This document shows positions 42,785 through 52,171 of a stretch of 64,000 nt of DNA, in pieces. Positions within the stretch are counted from its first letter, which is position 1. Every line of letters starts with the position of its first letter. Source of the stretch: WQXF01 sp031552825 (lineage in GTDB: Bacteria; Bacillota; Clostridia; Christensenellales; Aristaeellaceae); the NCBI GenBank assembly GCA_031552825.1, contig JAVBMD010000004.1:124001-188000 (forward strand). Reading direction: 5' to 3'. The position numbers and the translations under genes were made by a program. The notes below the pieces were generated by a model that was not told where the DNA came from, did no database searches, and was given only the letters and a program-made list of their open reading frames with translations.

Positions 42785-45152
42785 AGCATTTGCCAAGGAA
42801 CGGATTCTGGTGCTGGATGGTGCGATGGGTACGCTGTTGCAGGCGGCGGGGCTCGCGCTGGGCGAGAACCCGGAACTGTGGAACCTCTCGCATCCGGAGG
42901 CGGTGCAAGCGGTCCATCGCGCCTACCTAGACGCCGGGTCTCATATGATATTGACCAACACCTTTGGCGCGAACCGGCACAAGCTGCCGCCGGAGGTTTC
43001 GGTACACGAGGCAATCGCGGCGGCGGTGCGCATCGCCCGCGCGGCGGTAGCGTCCTGCGCGGCGGGCGGATTCGTGGCGCTGGACGTCGGCCCCATCGGC
43101 GAGTTGCTGGCGCCCGGCGGTACGCTGGGCTTCGAGGAAGCCTACGCGCTGTTCGCCGAGCAGGTGCGGGCGGGCGCCGCCGCCGGGGTGGACGCCATCT
43201 ACATCGAAACCATGACCGACCTGCAGGAGGCGCGTTGCGCGGTGCTGGCCGCCAAGGAGCACAGCGACCTGCCGGTTTTTTGCACGATGTCCTTCGAGGA
43301 GAACCAGCGTACCTTCATGGGCGTCGGGCTGCCCTCGATGGCGTTGACGCTGGCCGGGCTGGGCGTCGACTTTCTCGGCCTCAACTGTTCGGTGGGTCCG
43401 GCGGAGATGCTGCCCATGCTGCGGGAAATCGCGCGCTGGGTGGATACGCCGCTGATCCTCAAGCCCAACGCCGGGCTACCGGAGATTATCGGCGGCAAGA
43501 CGGTTTTTCCCACCGACACCGCCGCCTTTTGCGCCGCTATGGAGGAGGCGCTGGCGCTGGGCGTCCGTGCCGTGGGTGGCTGCTGCGGTACCTCGCCGGA
43601 GTTCATCAGCGAGCTGGCGGCGCTGAGCGCCGGGCGCGCGCCGCTGCCCCGGTCGCGGCAGCCGGTGACGGCTGTATGCTCGGCCAGCGACGCCGTGGTT
43701 ATCGACCGGGTGCGCATCATCGGCGAACGCATTAACCCTACCGGCAAGAAGCGCTTCCAGGCCGCTCTGCGCGAGGGGGATTTAGATTATATCGTAGGCC
43801 AAGCCATTGAGCAGATCGAGGCTGGCGCTGATATTCTCGACGTGAACGTTGGCCTGCCCGGCATCGACGAGGCGGCTACGATGGCGCTTGTGGTCGGTGC
43901 GGTGCAGGCGGTGACGCGCGCGCCGCTGCAGATCGATTCCAGCGACGTGCGCGCGGCGGAGGCCGGGCTGCGCGCCTGCTGCGGCAAGGCCATCGTCAAC
44001 TCGGTTAACGGCGAGGACGATGTGCTCGAATCTGTGCTCCCGCTGGTGAAAAAGTATGGCGCGATGGTGGTCGGCTTAACGCTGGATCGCACCGGCATCC
44101 CGCGCACCGCGGAGGAGCGCCTGTGCATCGCGCGCAAGATTCTATCCGCCGCCGAACGGCACGGCATCCCGCGCGAGGATGTCATCATCGACTGCCTTAC
44201 GCTGACCTCCGGCGCGGAGCAGGAGATCGCCTATGAAACGCTGACGGCGCTGGCGATGGTCAAGCGCGAGCTGGGGGTGAAAACCGCGCTGGGCGTTTCC
44301 AATATTTCCTTCGGTTTGCCGGAGCGGGGCAAGCTGAATCAAGTTTTTTTGACGCTGGCGCTGGCGCACGGGCTGGATCTGCCGATCATCAACCCCAACG
44401 CGCGGGAGATGGTGGACGCGGTGTTCTGCTATCACCAACTCAAGCACATCGACGCGGGCAGCGCGGCGTACATCGCGCGCTTCAGCGAACGAGCGGCGGA
44501 GGCTGCGCCTGCGCCCGCCGCCGAGGAGAACGCCACCGCCGAGGCGCTGGCCGCCTGTATCGTCGCCGGGCGCAAGGAGCGCAGCGGCCCGCTCACCCGC
44601 CGGCTGCTCGCGCGTACCGAGCCGCTGGCGCTGGTCGACGCCTGCATCATTCCGGCGCTGGATCAGGTGGGGCGCGGGTACGAAACCGGGGAGCTGTTCC
44701 TGCCGCAGCTGCTGCAATCCGCCGAGGCCGCGAAAGCAGCGTTTGAGGTGCTGCGCGCCGCGCTGCCGCCTGCCGAGCAGACCACGCAAAAAACCATCGT
44801 GCTGGCGACGGTGCAGGGCGACATCCACGATATCGGCAAGAACATCGTGAAGGTTGTGCTGGAGAACTATGGCTACGCGATCGTGGATCTGGGGCGCGAT
44901 GTGCCGCCGGAGCGGGTGCTGGAGGAGGCGCAAAGGCGCGGCGCGAAGCTGGTCGGCCTCAGCGCGCTGATGACCACCACCGTCGCCAGCATGGAGCGCA
45001 CCATCGGCTTGCTCAAGGCGCGCGACGCGAAGATCCGCGTGATGGTGGGCGGCGCGGTGCTGACCGAGGCTTACGCTGCGCGCATCGGCGCGGATTTCTA
45101 CGCAAAAGACGCGATGGCAGCGGTAGCCATCGCGCAAAGCGTGTTGGGGTAA
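42774..45152 (+). CDS. metH: Cobalamin-dependent methionine synthase without activation domain
   Basis: 792 residues. Homocysteine domain (1 to about 295) with zinc Cys in GLNCSVGP and GGCCGTSPEF; pterin domain (about 312-570, RIIGERINPTGKKRF); B12 domain (about 585-792) with the cobalt His in GDIHDIGKN and GLSALMTTT. Transfers methyl from methyl-THF to homocysteine. Full-length MetH has about 1200 residues; the missing reactivation domain is encoded just upstream. The GTG at 42774 (AAAGGCGGG upstream) is the best start. Confidence 0.95.
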   Translation: MDVRAFAKERILVLDGAMGTLLQAAGLALGENPELWNLSHPEAVQAVHRAYLDAGSHMILTNTFGANRHKLPPEVSVHEAIAAAVRIARAAVASCAAGGFVALDVGPIGELLAPGGTLGFEEAYALFAEQVRAGAAAGVDAIYIETMTDLQEARCAVLAAKEHSDLPVFCTMSFEENQRTFMGVGLPSMALTLAGLGVDFLGLNCSVGPAEMLPMLREIARWVDTPLILKPNAGLPEIIGGKTVFPTDTAAFCAAMEEALALGVRAVGGCCGTSPEFISELAALSAGRAPLPRSRQPVTAVCSASDAVVIDRVRIIGERINPTGKKRFQAALREGDLDYIVGQAIEQIEAGADILDVNVGLPGIDEAATMALVVGAVQAVTRAPLQIDSSDVRAAEAGLRACCGKAIVNSVNGEDDVLESVLPLVKKYGAMVVGLTLDRTGIPRTAEERLCIARKILSAAERHGIPREDVIIDCLTLTSGAEQEIAYETLTALAMVKRELGVKTALGVSNISFGLPERGKLNQVFLTLALAHGLDLPIINPNAREMVDAVFCYHQLKHIDAGSAAYIARFSERAAEAAPAPAAEENATAEALAACIVAGRKERSGPLTRRLLARTEPLALVDACIIPALDQVGRGYETGELFLPQLLQSAEAAKAAFEVLRAALPPAEQTTQKTIVLATVQGDIHDIGKNIVKVVLENYGYAIVDLGRDVPPERVLEEAQRRGAKLVGLSALMTTTVASMERTIGLLKARDAKIRVMVGGAVLTEAYAARIGADFYAKDAMAAVAIAQSVLG

Positions 45153-45171
45153 TCAATTTTTCAAATCCAGA

Positions 45172-48100
45172 TCACCGGACCGTCACAATGCAGGATCTCG
45201 CCAATCCATTGCCTGTTCTCGCAATAATGACCACGGTTCCCGGAGCCTTGGCGGTCACCAACCCAGTGGAGGATACCGTCGCCACATTGGCATCGATGCT
45301 GATCCAAGTCACGGGGCTGCCAGCGCTGCTTGGCGGTACGGAGGCGATGAGTTGCCTCGTGCTTCCCACGGTAAGCGTAGCCATGTCCGCATCGAGCTTC
45401 ATGCTGGCGGCAGGCTGGTAGACTTCGACCACGCAATTCGCGGTCTTGCCGCTATCGGTTCTCGCGGTGATGATAACGCTTCCGCTTGCCTTGCCTGTGA
45501 CCAGGCCGGTGCTTGAGACCGTTGCGATTGCGGTGTTGTGAGAAGCCCAGACCACGGAATCATTGCTGCTGTTCGGTATGAGCGAGGCGGAGAGCTGTAC
45601 GGTCTTGCCGGCGCTTACGCGCGCAGTACCCGGGCTGATGTTCACGGAGGTTGCGGGTGAGAGAACCGTCACCTCGCAGGTTTTTGCAAGGCCGTTGATT
45701 GTCTCAACGCGAATTGTGGCGCTGCCCGGGCTTCTTGCCCTGATAAGGCCGGAGCTGGATACCGTGGCGACGGCGGTGTCGCTGCTCGAGAAAGTCAGCG
45801 ATGTGCGTGCGCTGCGCGGGGTTACCGTACAGGTGAGCCGACGGGCGGCGTTTATGTTGAGTTTTACGGCGGTTGGCGTGACCGTCATCGCCGAGGCAGG
45901 CAGATAAACCGTTACTTTGCAGGTGGCCTTCTTGCCGCTTGTTGTTTTCACCGTGATCGTCGCCTTGCCAGCCGCCTTGCCGGTGACCAGACCGGTGCTG
46001 GAAACCGTTGCGACTGCGGTATTGCTGCTCGTGAAGGTCAAGGTATCGGTGGTGTTGCTCGGTACGGTTTCGACCTCCAATTGCAGCTTTTTGGACTTTT
46101 CGATATTTGCGGTGTTTTGAATCGTGACCTGCGTGGCAGGTGCGAATCGAGTCGGCGCCGAGGTAGCCGTTGTGGGTGCTGGGGTCGTCGTTGCAGGCAC
46201 CGCGGTCGGCACCGCGGTCGGCACAGCGGTCGGCACAGCAGTCGGCACGGCGGTCGGCACTGCGGTCGGCACAGCGGTCGGCACAGCGGTCGGCACCGCA
46301 GTCGGCACCGCAGTCGGCACCGCAGTCGGCACAGCGGTCGGCACAGCGGTCGGCACTGCGGTCGGCACTGCGGTCGGCACAGCGGTCGGCACCGCGGTCG
46401 GCACCGCGGTCGGCACAGCGGTCGGCACCGCAGTCGGCACCGCAGTCGGCACCGCAGTCGGCACAGCGGTCGGCACCGCAGTCGGCACAGCGGTCGGCAC
46501 AGCGGTCGGCACAGCGGTCGGCACCGCAGTCGGCGTCCCAGGCGAAACGATATTTACCGTGCATACGGATCGAACCGCTACGTTATTTTTAAGGCAAGCT
46601 ACCACGGTAGCGGAGGTGCCGACCGCCCCTTGTGCAGTCAGGCGACCGCTCTGATCCACGGTGACGACGCTTTCATCGAGGCTCTTGTACACAATTATTC
46701 CAGCTGTGCCGAGGGGCGTGCGGTTGAGCGTAGTCTGCGCGGAGGAGTCGGAAGTCAGATTGAAAACCGGACTGCCGAAGGCGAGACCAGTGGAGGCGGG
46801 CAAAACCGACACATGGGTAGTCGCCGTCAGGCCGCCTTCCGTCGTCGCGGTCACATTGGCTTCGCCCAATGCCAACTCATCGAAGTAAACCGCGCGGTTG
46901 TTTGATACATAGCGTCCCAGCGCCAACACCGCCGGATTATCGCAGGCCCAAGAAATTTTCTCGGTGCTGTGAGCAGGGGCGGTTTCCGCCGCAAGCAGCC
47001 CTTCGTATAGGTCAATTGGGGTGGTTATATAGGTAGCCGGGAGCGAGATCGACGTAATCGGTAACTGATTATCAGCTACCACGTTTACTGTCATCGTATC
47101 TGTCTTCTTGGCGGTGTTCGTGTTCCACACGGTAATGGTCGTTGATCCAACGCCCGCCCCTGTGATCTCGTAATAGGAGGTATGCGCTACGGCGGAGTTC
47201 GCCGTTGTCACTTCATAGCTGTAGTCATCGATGCCCTGCAAAAGTTCGGCCATCGGTACTTTTTGCCCAGTGCGTATGGTGATGGTGTCCTGCAAAAAGG
47301 ACAGCGGAGGGCGTGCAGGAATCACGGTGAGATACGCCACATCGGTGAGGCCGCCCTCGGATTGGACGTTTATTTTTGTTGTGCCGGGTGTCTTGCCGAT
47401 GACCCAGCAATTCCGAATGTCGAATTGTTGATCCACATCGGCCACATTGGTATCGCTGATGGTCCAAGTGATGTTATCGGTATGATCGTATGGCTCATCG
47501 TACAAATAAAAGTGTTTGGCCTCGCCCACGGCGATCGTCGCGCGGATGCAGTCGATCATGATGCCTGTGGCAGGCGTTGGATTGGTGTCCACAACATGCA
47601 CTAGGCATGTGCGTGTGACGCTAGGATCGCTGACCAACTGATACGTAATGGTGGCGGAACCTACACGCTTACCATTCAATTGACTATAATAAATCTCTAC
47701 CACGGCTGGGTCGCTGGAGGTCATCACGACGTTGTCAGAGAAAAGGCTTTCGCCCTGCATAGAGCGGGCCACATTCGACGTTGAATGGCCCAAACGAAGG
47801 GTAATTTCGCTCCTATCAAGCACAAAATCTGTGATTTCGGGAGTGTCCAAAACGGTGACTTCGACCGAATCGGAAGCGCCGTTTGCCGCTCGCACGGTGA
47901 TGGTCGCTGTACCTACACCCATACCCGTGATATTCACACACTCCAACGGGCCGTCGTGATAGCTTGCCGTCACCACGGATTCATCGCTGCTCGTTACGGT
48001 CGGGGTTTCGTTGGTGTTGATAGGCAGCATGGCCAAGCGAATAGTAGGAGTAGCGCCTTTTTTTATCGTTAGCGTGTGTGACCAAAGCGATAGGTTGGTG

Positions 48101-48762
48101 ATCGGCAGTGCGTTTGGATCGATCACCGTTACGTCGTAGTGTTGAATGGTATCCGGGAGAGCTTCCAGATACAAGCTGATCGTGGCTGTACCTACTTTTC
48201 TTGGCCTTAAATAATAACCATCTGCGACAACCACGCTGGGATCGCTGGATTCAATGATCATCTCTCCATAGTAAGGGCCGTTGAATGGTAAATACATGAC
48301 TGACAAAAATTCGGATTCGCCCACCGTAAGAATGCTGGGCGGGTCGCGCAGAATAAAATCCACAGCGGCCGGGTAACTTCCCAAACCCAGCGCCAAGACC
48401 AGCTCATCCGCCGGTTCTGGCGTGGCGGTTGGTTCGCTCGACGACTCGGGCGTCGGCTCGCTCGATGGCTCAGATGTCGGCTCAGATGTCGGCTCAGATG
48501 TCGGTTCGGGTGACGGCTCGGTGGTCGGTTCGCTCGACGGCGCGGGCGACGGCTCGGCTGTTGGTTCGGCGGTCGGTTCGTTTGATGGCTCGGCAGTTGG
48601 CTCGCTCGACGGTTCGGGCGACGGCTCAGCGGTCAGCTCGAAATGAGCTTCACTCGTGGGCGCAGGTTGTGTCGGCGCGTCACCGGCGCGCATATTGCCG
48701 CTGAACGTCGGCGCTATAACAAGCAGCGCACATAAAAACAAAGCACAAAGCCGCTTACGCAT
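45172..48762 (-). CDS. Large exported Ig-like (BIG2) surface protein with TAVP stalk
   Basis: 1196 residues. ATG 48762 follows AAGGTGAGG. Signal peptide MRKRLCALFLCALLVIAPTF. Residues about 37-115 form an acidic Ser/Pro/Glu/Thr repeat (EPSSEPTAEP). A long beta-rich part with BIG2-like units follows (GVGTATITVRAANG; VGSATITYQL). Residues about 742-855 are (TAVP)28. Then come four clear BIG2 domains (for example TVSSTGLVTGKAAGKATITV). No LPxTG motif or C-terminal membrane anchor is seen. It is likely a cell-surface or secreted adhesin-like protein; the TAVP part should be an extended rod. Confidence 0.9.
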   Translation of the reverse strand: MRKRLCALFLCALLVIAPTFSGNMRAGDAPTQPAPTSEAHFELTAEPSPEPSSEPTAEPSNEPTAEPTAEPSPAPSSEPTTEPSPEPTSEPTSEPTSEPSSEPTPESSSEPTATPEPADELVLALGLGSYPAAVDFILRDPPSILTVGESEFLSVMYLPFNGPYYGEMIIESSDPSVVVADGYYLRPRKVGTATISLYLEALPDTIQHYDVTVIDPNALPITNLSLWSHTLTIKKGATPTIRLAMLPINTNETPTVTSSDESVVTASYHDGPLECVNITGMGVGTATITVRAANGASDSVEVTVLDTPEITDFVLDRSEITLRLGHSTSNVARSMQGESLFSDNVVMTSSDPAVVEIYYSQLNGKRVGSATITYQLVSDPSVTRTCLVHVVDTNPTPATGIMIDCIRATIAVGEAKHFYLYDEPYDHTDNITWTISDTNVADVDQQFDIRNCWVIGKTPGTTKINVQSEGGLTDVAYLTVIPARPPLSFLQDTITIRTGQKVPMAELLQGIDDYSYEVTTANSAVAHTSYYEITGAGVGSTTITVWNTNTAKKTDTMTVNVVADNQLPITSISLPATYITTPIDLYEGLLAAETAPAHSTEKISWACDNPAVLALGRYVSNNRAVYFDELALGEANVTATTEGGLTATTHVSVLPASTGLAFGSPVFNLTSDSSAQTTLNRTPLGTAGIIVYKSLDESVVTVDQSGRLTAQGAVGTSATVVACLKNNVAVRSVCTVNIVSPGTPTAVPTAVPTAVPTAVPTAVPTAVPTAVPTAVPTAVPTAVPTAVPTAVPTAVPTAVPTAVPTAVPTAVPTAVPTAVPTAVPTAVPTAVPTAVPTAVPTAVPTAVPTAVPTAVPATTTPAPTTATSAPTRFAPATQVTIQNTANIEKSKKLQLEVETVPSNTTDTLTFTSSNTAVATVSSTGLVTGKAAGKATITVKTTSGKKATCKVTVYLPASAMTVTPTAVKLNINAARRLTCTVTPRSARTSLTFSSSDTAVATVSSSGLIRARSPGSATIRVETINGLAKTCEVTVLSPATSVNISPGTARVSAGKTVQLSASLIPNSSNDSVVWASHNTAIATVSSTGLVTGKASGSVIITARTDSGKTANCVVEVYQPAASMKLDADMATLTVGSTRQLIASVPPSSAGSPVTWISIDANVATVSSTGLVTAKAPGTVVIIARTGNGLARSCIVTVR
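46196..46537 (-). repeat. 12-bp tandem repeat encoding (TAVP)28
   Basis: Twenty-seven full 12-bp units plus one partial, forward-strand form NGCRGTCGGCAC. Units differ only at two silent positions, so every one encodes Thr-Ala-Val-Pro. Because the unit has no stop in any frame, long false reading frames appear on the plus strand. Confidence 0.97.
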
Positions 48763-48845
48763 AAAGGCCTCACCTTCTAGGTGCGCGTCAAAAGCAAACA
48801 CGCCCTGATGCATCTTTCGTTACACGGAAAGTATCCTGTGCAAAA

Positions 48846-48874
48846 ACCATAGCACACAAAGCCGCGTAAGTAAA
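48846..48874 (-). promoter_or_regulatory. Promoter candidate of the surface protein gene
   Basis: Minus strand: TTTACT (48874-48869), 17-bp spacer, TATGGT (48851-48846), about 85 bp before the ATG. A moderate match. Confidence 0.5.
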
Positions 48875-48903
48875 CGATCTGAGTATTAATTCTGATTTCA
48901 GGT

Positions 48904-48938
48904 TGGGCAAAGAAAATCGCCAGCCCGTAAGGGACTGA
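48904..48938 (-). terminator. Terminator of the sugar ABC operon
   Basis: Minus strand: CAGTCCC-TTAC-GGGCTG with one bulge, followed by GCGATTTTCTTTG. It lies 25-60 bp after the MalG-type permease stop. Confidence 0.6.
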
Positions 48939-48965
48939 CGATGTAGCTGAGAACTGTTTTTGCGG

Positions 48966-49829
48966 TTAGCCCTTTACCGCGCCCGCCGTCATGCCCTTGA
49001 TGAACTGTTTGCTCATCAGCAAGTACAGCGTGATGACCGGCACCGCTGAGAGCGTCAGCACCGCCAAGACTTTCGACCAGTCGGTCTGGTACTGACCAAA
49101 CAACCGCGTGACGCCCAGCAGCAGCGTCTTCGCCTCCTCGCGCGTGATGAAGATCAGCGGGAACCACAGATCGTTCCAGAAGGGGATTAGGTTGTAGATC
49201 GCCACCGTGGCCAGCGCCGGGCGCAATAGCGGCAGCACGATGCGCCCGAAGATGTAGAAGCGCCCTGCGCCATCGATAAAACCGGCTTCGGTCAATTCCC
49301 CGGGAACCTGCCGCACGAATTCGGTGAGCACGAACACCGCGATAGGCAGCCCCATGGCGACATAGATCGGGATCAGCGCCCAGATGGTGTTGATGATGTT
49401 CAGCGCCTTGACGAGGCCGAGCAGGCGGATCGAGGCGATCTTGATGGGCAGCATCATGCCGGCGATCATCAGGAAGTAGAGCGCCCGGGAGATGCGGGAG
49501 CGCCAACTGGCCAGCGCGTAGGCGGCCAGCGCGCCGAGGATCAGCACCAGCGCCAGCGAGAGCACCACGACGACGAGGCTGTTCTGGAAATAGCGCATGA
49601 AATCGCCGCTCTTGAGCACCGCGGAATAGTTGGAAAAGTTCCACTTTTCTGGAATCCAGAAGGGGTTGTCGTAGATCGTATAGCGCGTCTTAAACGAGTT
49701 GACGATCAGCACCCACAGCGGGAACAGCGCGATGAACGACCACACCGTCAAGATCAGGTGCGAGGGAAGGTGCAGGTTTTGCACGCGCAGGGAGCGCGCT
49801 TTTTTTTCTGTTTTCTGCATCTCAATCAT
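48966..49829 (-). CDS. Sugar ABC transporter permease (MalG-type)
   Basis: 287 residues, six membrane helices. EAA loop: EAGFIDGAGRFYIFGRIVLP. The ATG at 49829 follows AAAGGAG. Works with the MalF-type and binding proteins encoded upstream; the ATPase is not in the window (a shared MsmK-type ATPase is common). Confidence 0.93.
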   Translation of the reverse strand: MIEMQKTEKKARSLRVQNLHLPSHLILTVWSFIALFPLWVLIVNSFKTRYTIYDNPFWIPEKWNFSNYSAVLKSGDFMRYFQNSLVVVVLSLALVLILGALAAYALASWRSRISRALYFLMIAGMMLPIKIASIRLLGLVKALNIINTIWALIPIYVAMGLPIAVFVLTEFVRQVPGELTEAGFIDGAGRFYIFGRIVLPLLRPALATVAIYNLIPFWNDLWFPLIFITREEAKTLLLGVTRLFGQYQTDWSKVLAVLTLSAVPVITLYLLMSKQFIKGMTAGAVKG

Positions 49830-49832
49830 ACG

Positions 49833-50765
49833 CTACTCCTTTGTCTGCGTCAGCCGCAGGGTGGGAATGACGCCGCAGGCCAGCATCAGGAAAGTGACCG
49901 TGGCGATGGCGGAGCCCAAGCCGGGATCGGCGATGCCGATGGGGTGCTCTCCGGCGATGCCGGTGCGGTAAAACAGCGTGCCGATCAGGTCGGTGGCATA
50001 GCCGGGAGGGCCGTCGGCGCCCTCCATAGAGAAAACGACGTCGAAGGCGTTAAAGTTATTGACAAAGGTCAGGATGGCGATCATGCCCACCACCGGCAGG
50101 ATCAGCGGCAGCTTGATGTGCCGGAACTGATGCCAGCTATTGGCGCCCTCGATGGAGGCCGACTCCAGCAGATCCTCGGGCACGTTGCGCAACGCCGCCA
50201 CGAACATCATCGTCGGGATGCCGATCCACTGCCAGCAGGAAACCAGCGATAGCACCGTCAGCGCCGTGGAGGAATCGCCCAGCCAAGGGCGCACCAGCGC
50301 GCCCAGCCCGGCGGCGTTCAGGATGTCGCGCGTCCATAGCGGGTTGAGGATCAGCTTCCATAGATAGCCGGTGACCAGCACCGCCAGCGTCGTCGGCAGG
50401 AAGATGATGGTTTGGTAGATCTGCCGCCCGCGCATGGTGGCGCTGGTCAGCATCGTGGCAAACAGGATGCCCAGCAAATTTTGCACCAGCATGTGGACCA
50501 GGAAGAAATACCACGTGTGGCCAAACGCGTTCCAATACCGCGTGGTGATGACGCTGCCGGAGAACAGGCGGGCATAGTTTTCAAAGCCCGCGAAATACCG
50601 GTGACCGGATTCGGTGGCATAAAGGCTCATGCGGATCGAATCCAGCAGCGGCCAAGCCATAAACAGCACATAAATCAGCAGCCCCGGCACGATATAACGC
50701 AGCCAATAGGAAGCGCCCGGCGATAGCGAGTTGCCACCGCGCAGCCGTTGGGAGGTACTTACCAT
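49833..50765 (-). CDS. Sugar ABC transporter permease (MalF-type)
   Basis: 310 residues with about six membrane helices. EAA loop: ESASIEGANSWHQFRHIKLP. ATG at 50765 (MVSTSQRL) follows GGGGGA; the longer frame to 50969 runs into the preceding gene and has no site. It overlaps closely with the MalG-type gene (3 bp gap). Confidence 0.9.
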   Translation of the reverse strand: MVSTSQRLRGGNSLSPGASYWLRYIVPGLLIYVLFMAWPLLDSIRMSLYATESGHRYFAGFENYARLFSGSVITTRYWNAFGHTWYFFLVHMLVQNLLGILFATMLTSATMRGRQIYQTIIFLPTTLAVLVTGYLWKLILNPLWTRDILNAAGLGALVRPWLGDSSTALTVLSLVSCWQWIGIPTMMFVAALRNVPEDLLESASIEGANSWHQFRHIKLPLILPVVGMIAILTFVNNFNAFDVVFSMEGADGPPGYATDLIGTLFYRTGIAGEHPIGIADPGLGSAIATVTFLMLACGVIPTLRLTQTKE

Positions 50766-50802
50766 GCCTATTTCCCCCATCTGCTTAAACTTGAAAGAAA
50801 GA

Positions 50803-50823
50803 GCGGAGGCGAAATGCCCCCGC
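50803..50823 (-). terminator. Attenuator-like hairpin between binding-protein and permease genes
   Basis: GCGGAGGC (50803-50810), loop GAAAT, GCCCCCGC (50816-50823), one mismatch. The minus strand continues CTCTTTCTTTC. It resembles the dctP/dctQ arrangement. Confidence 0.5.
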
Positions 50824-50839
50824 CCTAGTTGGTAGACGC

Positions 50840-52060
50840 TTATTTCTTGATGTAGCCTTCGGCGAGGGTGTTGACCGCGTCGGCGGCAGCTTGCGGGGTG
50901 GTCTCGCCCTTGAGCAGCTTGTTGAGCTCCTCGAGCATCGGCTTGTACAGCTCCGAGAATACCGGCCATACGAAGCGGGCGTCGGTATCCTTGCCCTGAT
51001 TGAGCGCGAGGATTTCGTTGGCATGGGGCTCCTCGATGGTGATGGTGGCGTTAATCATCGGGAAGAAGCCGGCGGGAAGCACCTTGGAGGCCTCGGCAGC
51101 GCCTTCCGGCGAGCACAGCCAAGCTAGGAACGCCTTGGCTTCTTCGGGGGACTTGGTGGCGTTGTTCATCGTGATGGCCATATCCGGGTGGAAGCAAAGG
51201 CGGGTTTCGGAACCGGCGCGCGCCGGAACCGCGAACACGCCCCACTCAAAGCCGACGTCGCCATAGGTGCCGCAGCTCCAAGAGCCGTCCATAAACATAG
51301 CGGCGCGGCCGGAGCCGAACATCACCTGGCTGTCGTTGTAGGTGAGGGCGGAGAAGCCCGGATCCAGATACTGCGCCAAAGAGGCGAAGTCGGTGTAAGC
51401 GGCGAGGAAGGCTTCGTCGTTGAGCTTCTTTTCGCCGCTCTCGTACTTGGCGCGCTCGGCGGCGCCGCCGACGTAGTTAGGCAGCATGCTCAGGAAGCAC
51501 ACCTCAAGGATGTCCCAGTTGTCGGCAATGCCGTTCGCCAGCGGGGTGACGCCAGCGGCCTTGAGGGTATCACAAACCTTGATGAAATCTTCCCAAGTGG
51601 TGGGGATTTCCAGCTTGTTGGCGGCGAAGAGATCTTTATTGTAATATACGACGTGGGAAACCGCGGCGAAGGGAACGGCGAACATTGTGCCGTCGGCATT
51701 CTGCCAAGGCTCCAAGCTCGAAGCCGAGAAGTTTTCCTTCAGACCGGGGATGTCGGTGCAGTTATAGAAGAAACCGGCGGCCGACAGATCGCGGCCAAAA
51801 GCATAGGCACGGGCGTACATCAGATCCGGGCCGATGCCGCCGTCCAGCTGCGTACGCAGCGCGGTGTTATAGTCCGCGGGATTGATGGGCTGGAACTCGA
51901 TTTCCACGCCGGTCTTTTCTTTGTACAGCGCAAGCAGGTTGTTCATCTGCGCGGTATCGTCGGGACGCCAAGAACCCATGGTCAACTTCGCTTCAGCGGA
52001 AGCGATCAGCGGGAGGACTGCCAGCAGCACCACCAAGAGCAAGGAACAAAGTTTCTTCAT
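50840..52060 (-). CDS. Sugar ABC transporter solute-binding protein (family 1)
   Basis: 406 residues. Signal peptide MKKLCSLLLVVLLAVLPLIA ending SAEA, without lipobox Cys, unusual for a Gram-positive binding protein. Family 1 features: YKEKTGVEIEFQPINPADYN, GPDLMYARAYAFG, VPFAAVSHVVYYNKDLF and FGSGRAAMFMDGSW. ATG follows GAAGGAGG. Substrate probably an oligosaccharide. Confidence 0.94.
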   Translation of the reverse strand: MKKLCSLLLVVLLAVLPLIASAEAKLTMGSWRPDDTAQMNNLLALYKEKTGVEIEFQPINPADYNTALRTQLDGGIGPDLMYARAYAFGRDLSAAGFFYNCTDIPGLKENFSASSLEPWQNADGTMFAVPFAAVSHVVYYNKDLFAANKLEIPTTWEDFIKVCDTLKAAGVTPLANGIADNWDILEVCFLSMLPNYVGGAAERAKYESGEKKLNDEAFLAAYTDFASLAQYLDPGFSALTYNDSQVMFGSGRAAMFMDGSWSCGTYGDVGFEWGVFAVPARAGSETRLCFHPDMAITMNNATKSPEEAKAFLAWLCSPEGAAEASKVLPAGFFPMINATITIEEPHANEILALNQGKDTDARFVWPVFSELYKPMLEELNKLLKGETTPQAAADAVNTLAEGYIKK

Positions 52061-52100
52061 AGGGTGAGAACCTCCTTCAGCGTGGTTTTTGGTTAATCTT

Positions 52101-52129
52101 ACTGTAATATAGCGAAACTAATTTGTCAA
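52101..52129 (-). promoter_or_regulatory. Promoter candidate of the sugar ABC operon
   Basis: Minus strand: TTGACA (52129-52124), 17-bp spacer, TACAGT (52106-52101), about 40 bp before the ATG. Confidence 0.6.
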
Positions 52130-52171
52130 GCGGACAATAAAACGAGAAATTAGCATTTTCTTCCGCAAATA

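Noticed and set aside
46196..46537. CRISPR array
   Set aside because: Units are contiguous 12-mers with no spacers.
46081..46905. Long plus-strand frames across the TAVP repeat
   Set aside because: The 12-bp repeat lacks stops in all frames, so these are shadows; the minus-strand protein has a signal peptide, domains and a ribosome binding site.
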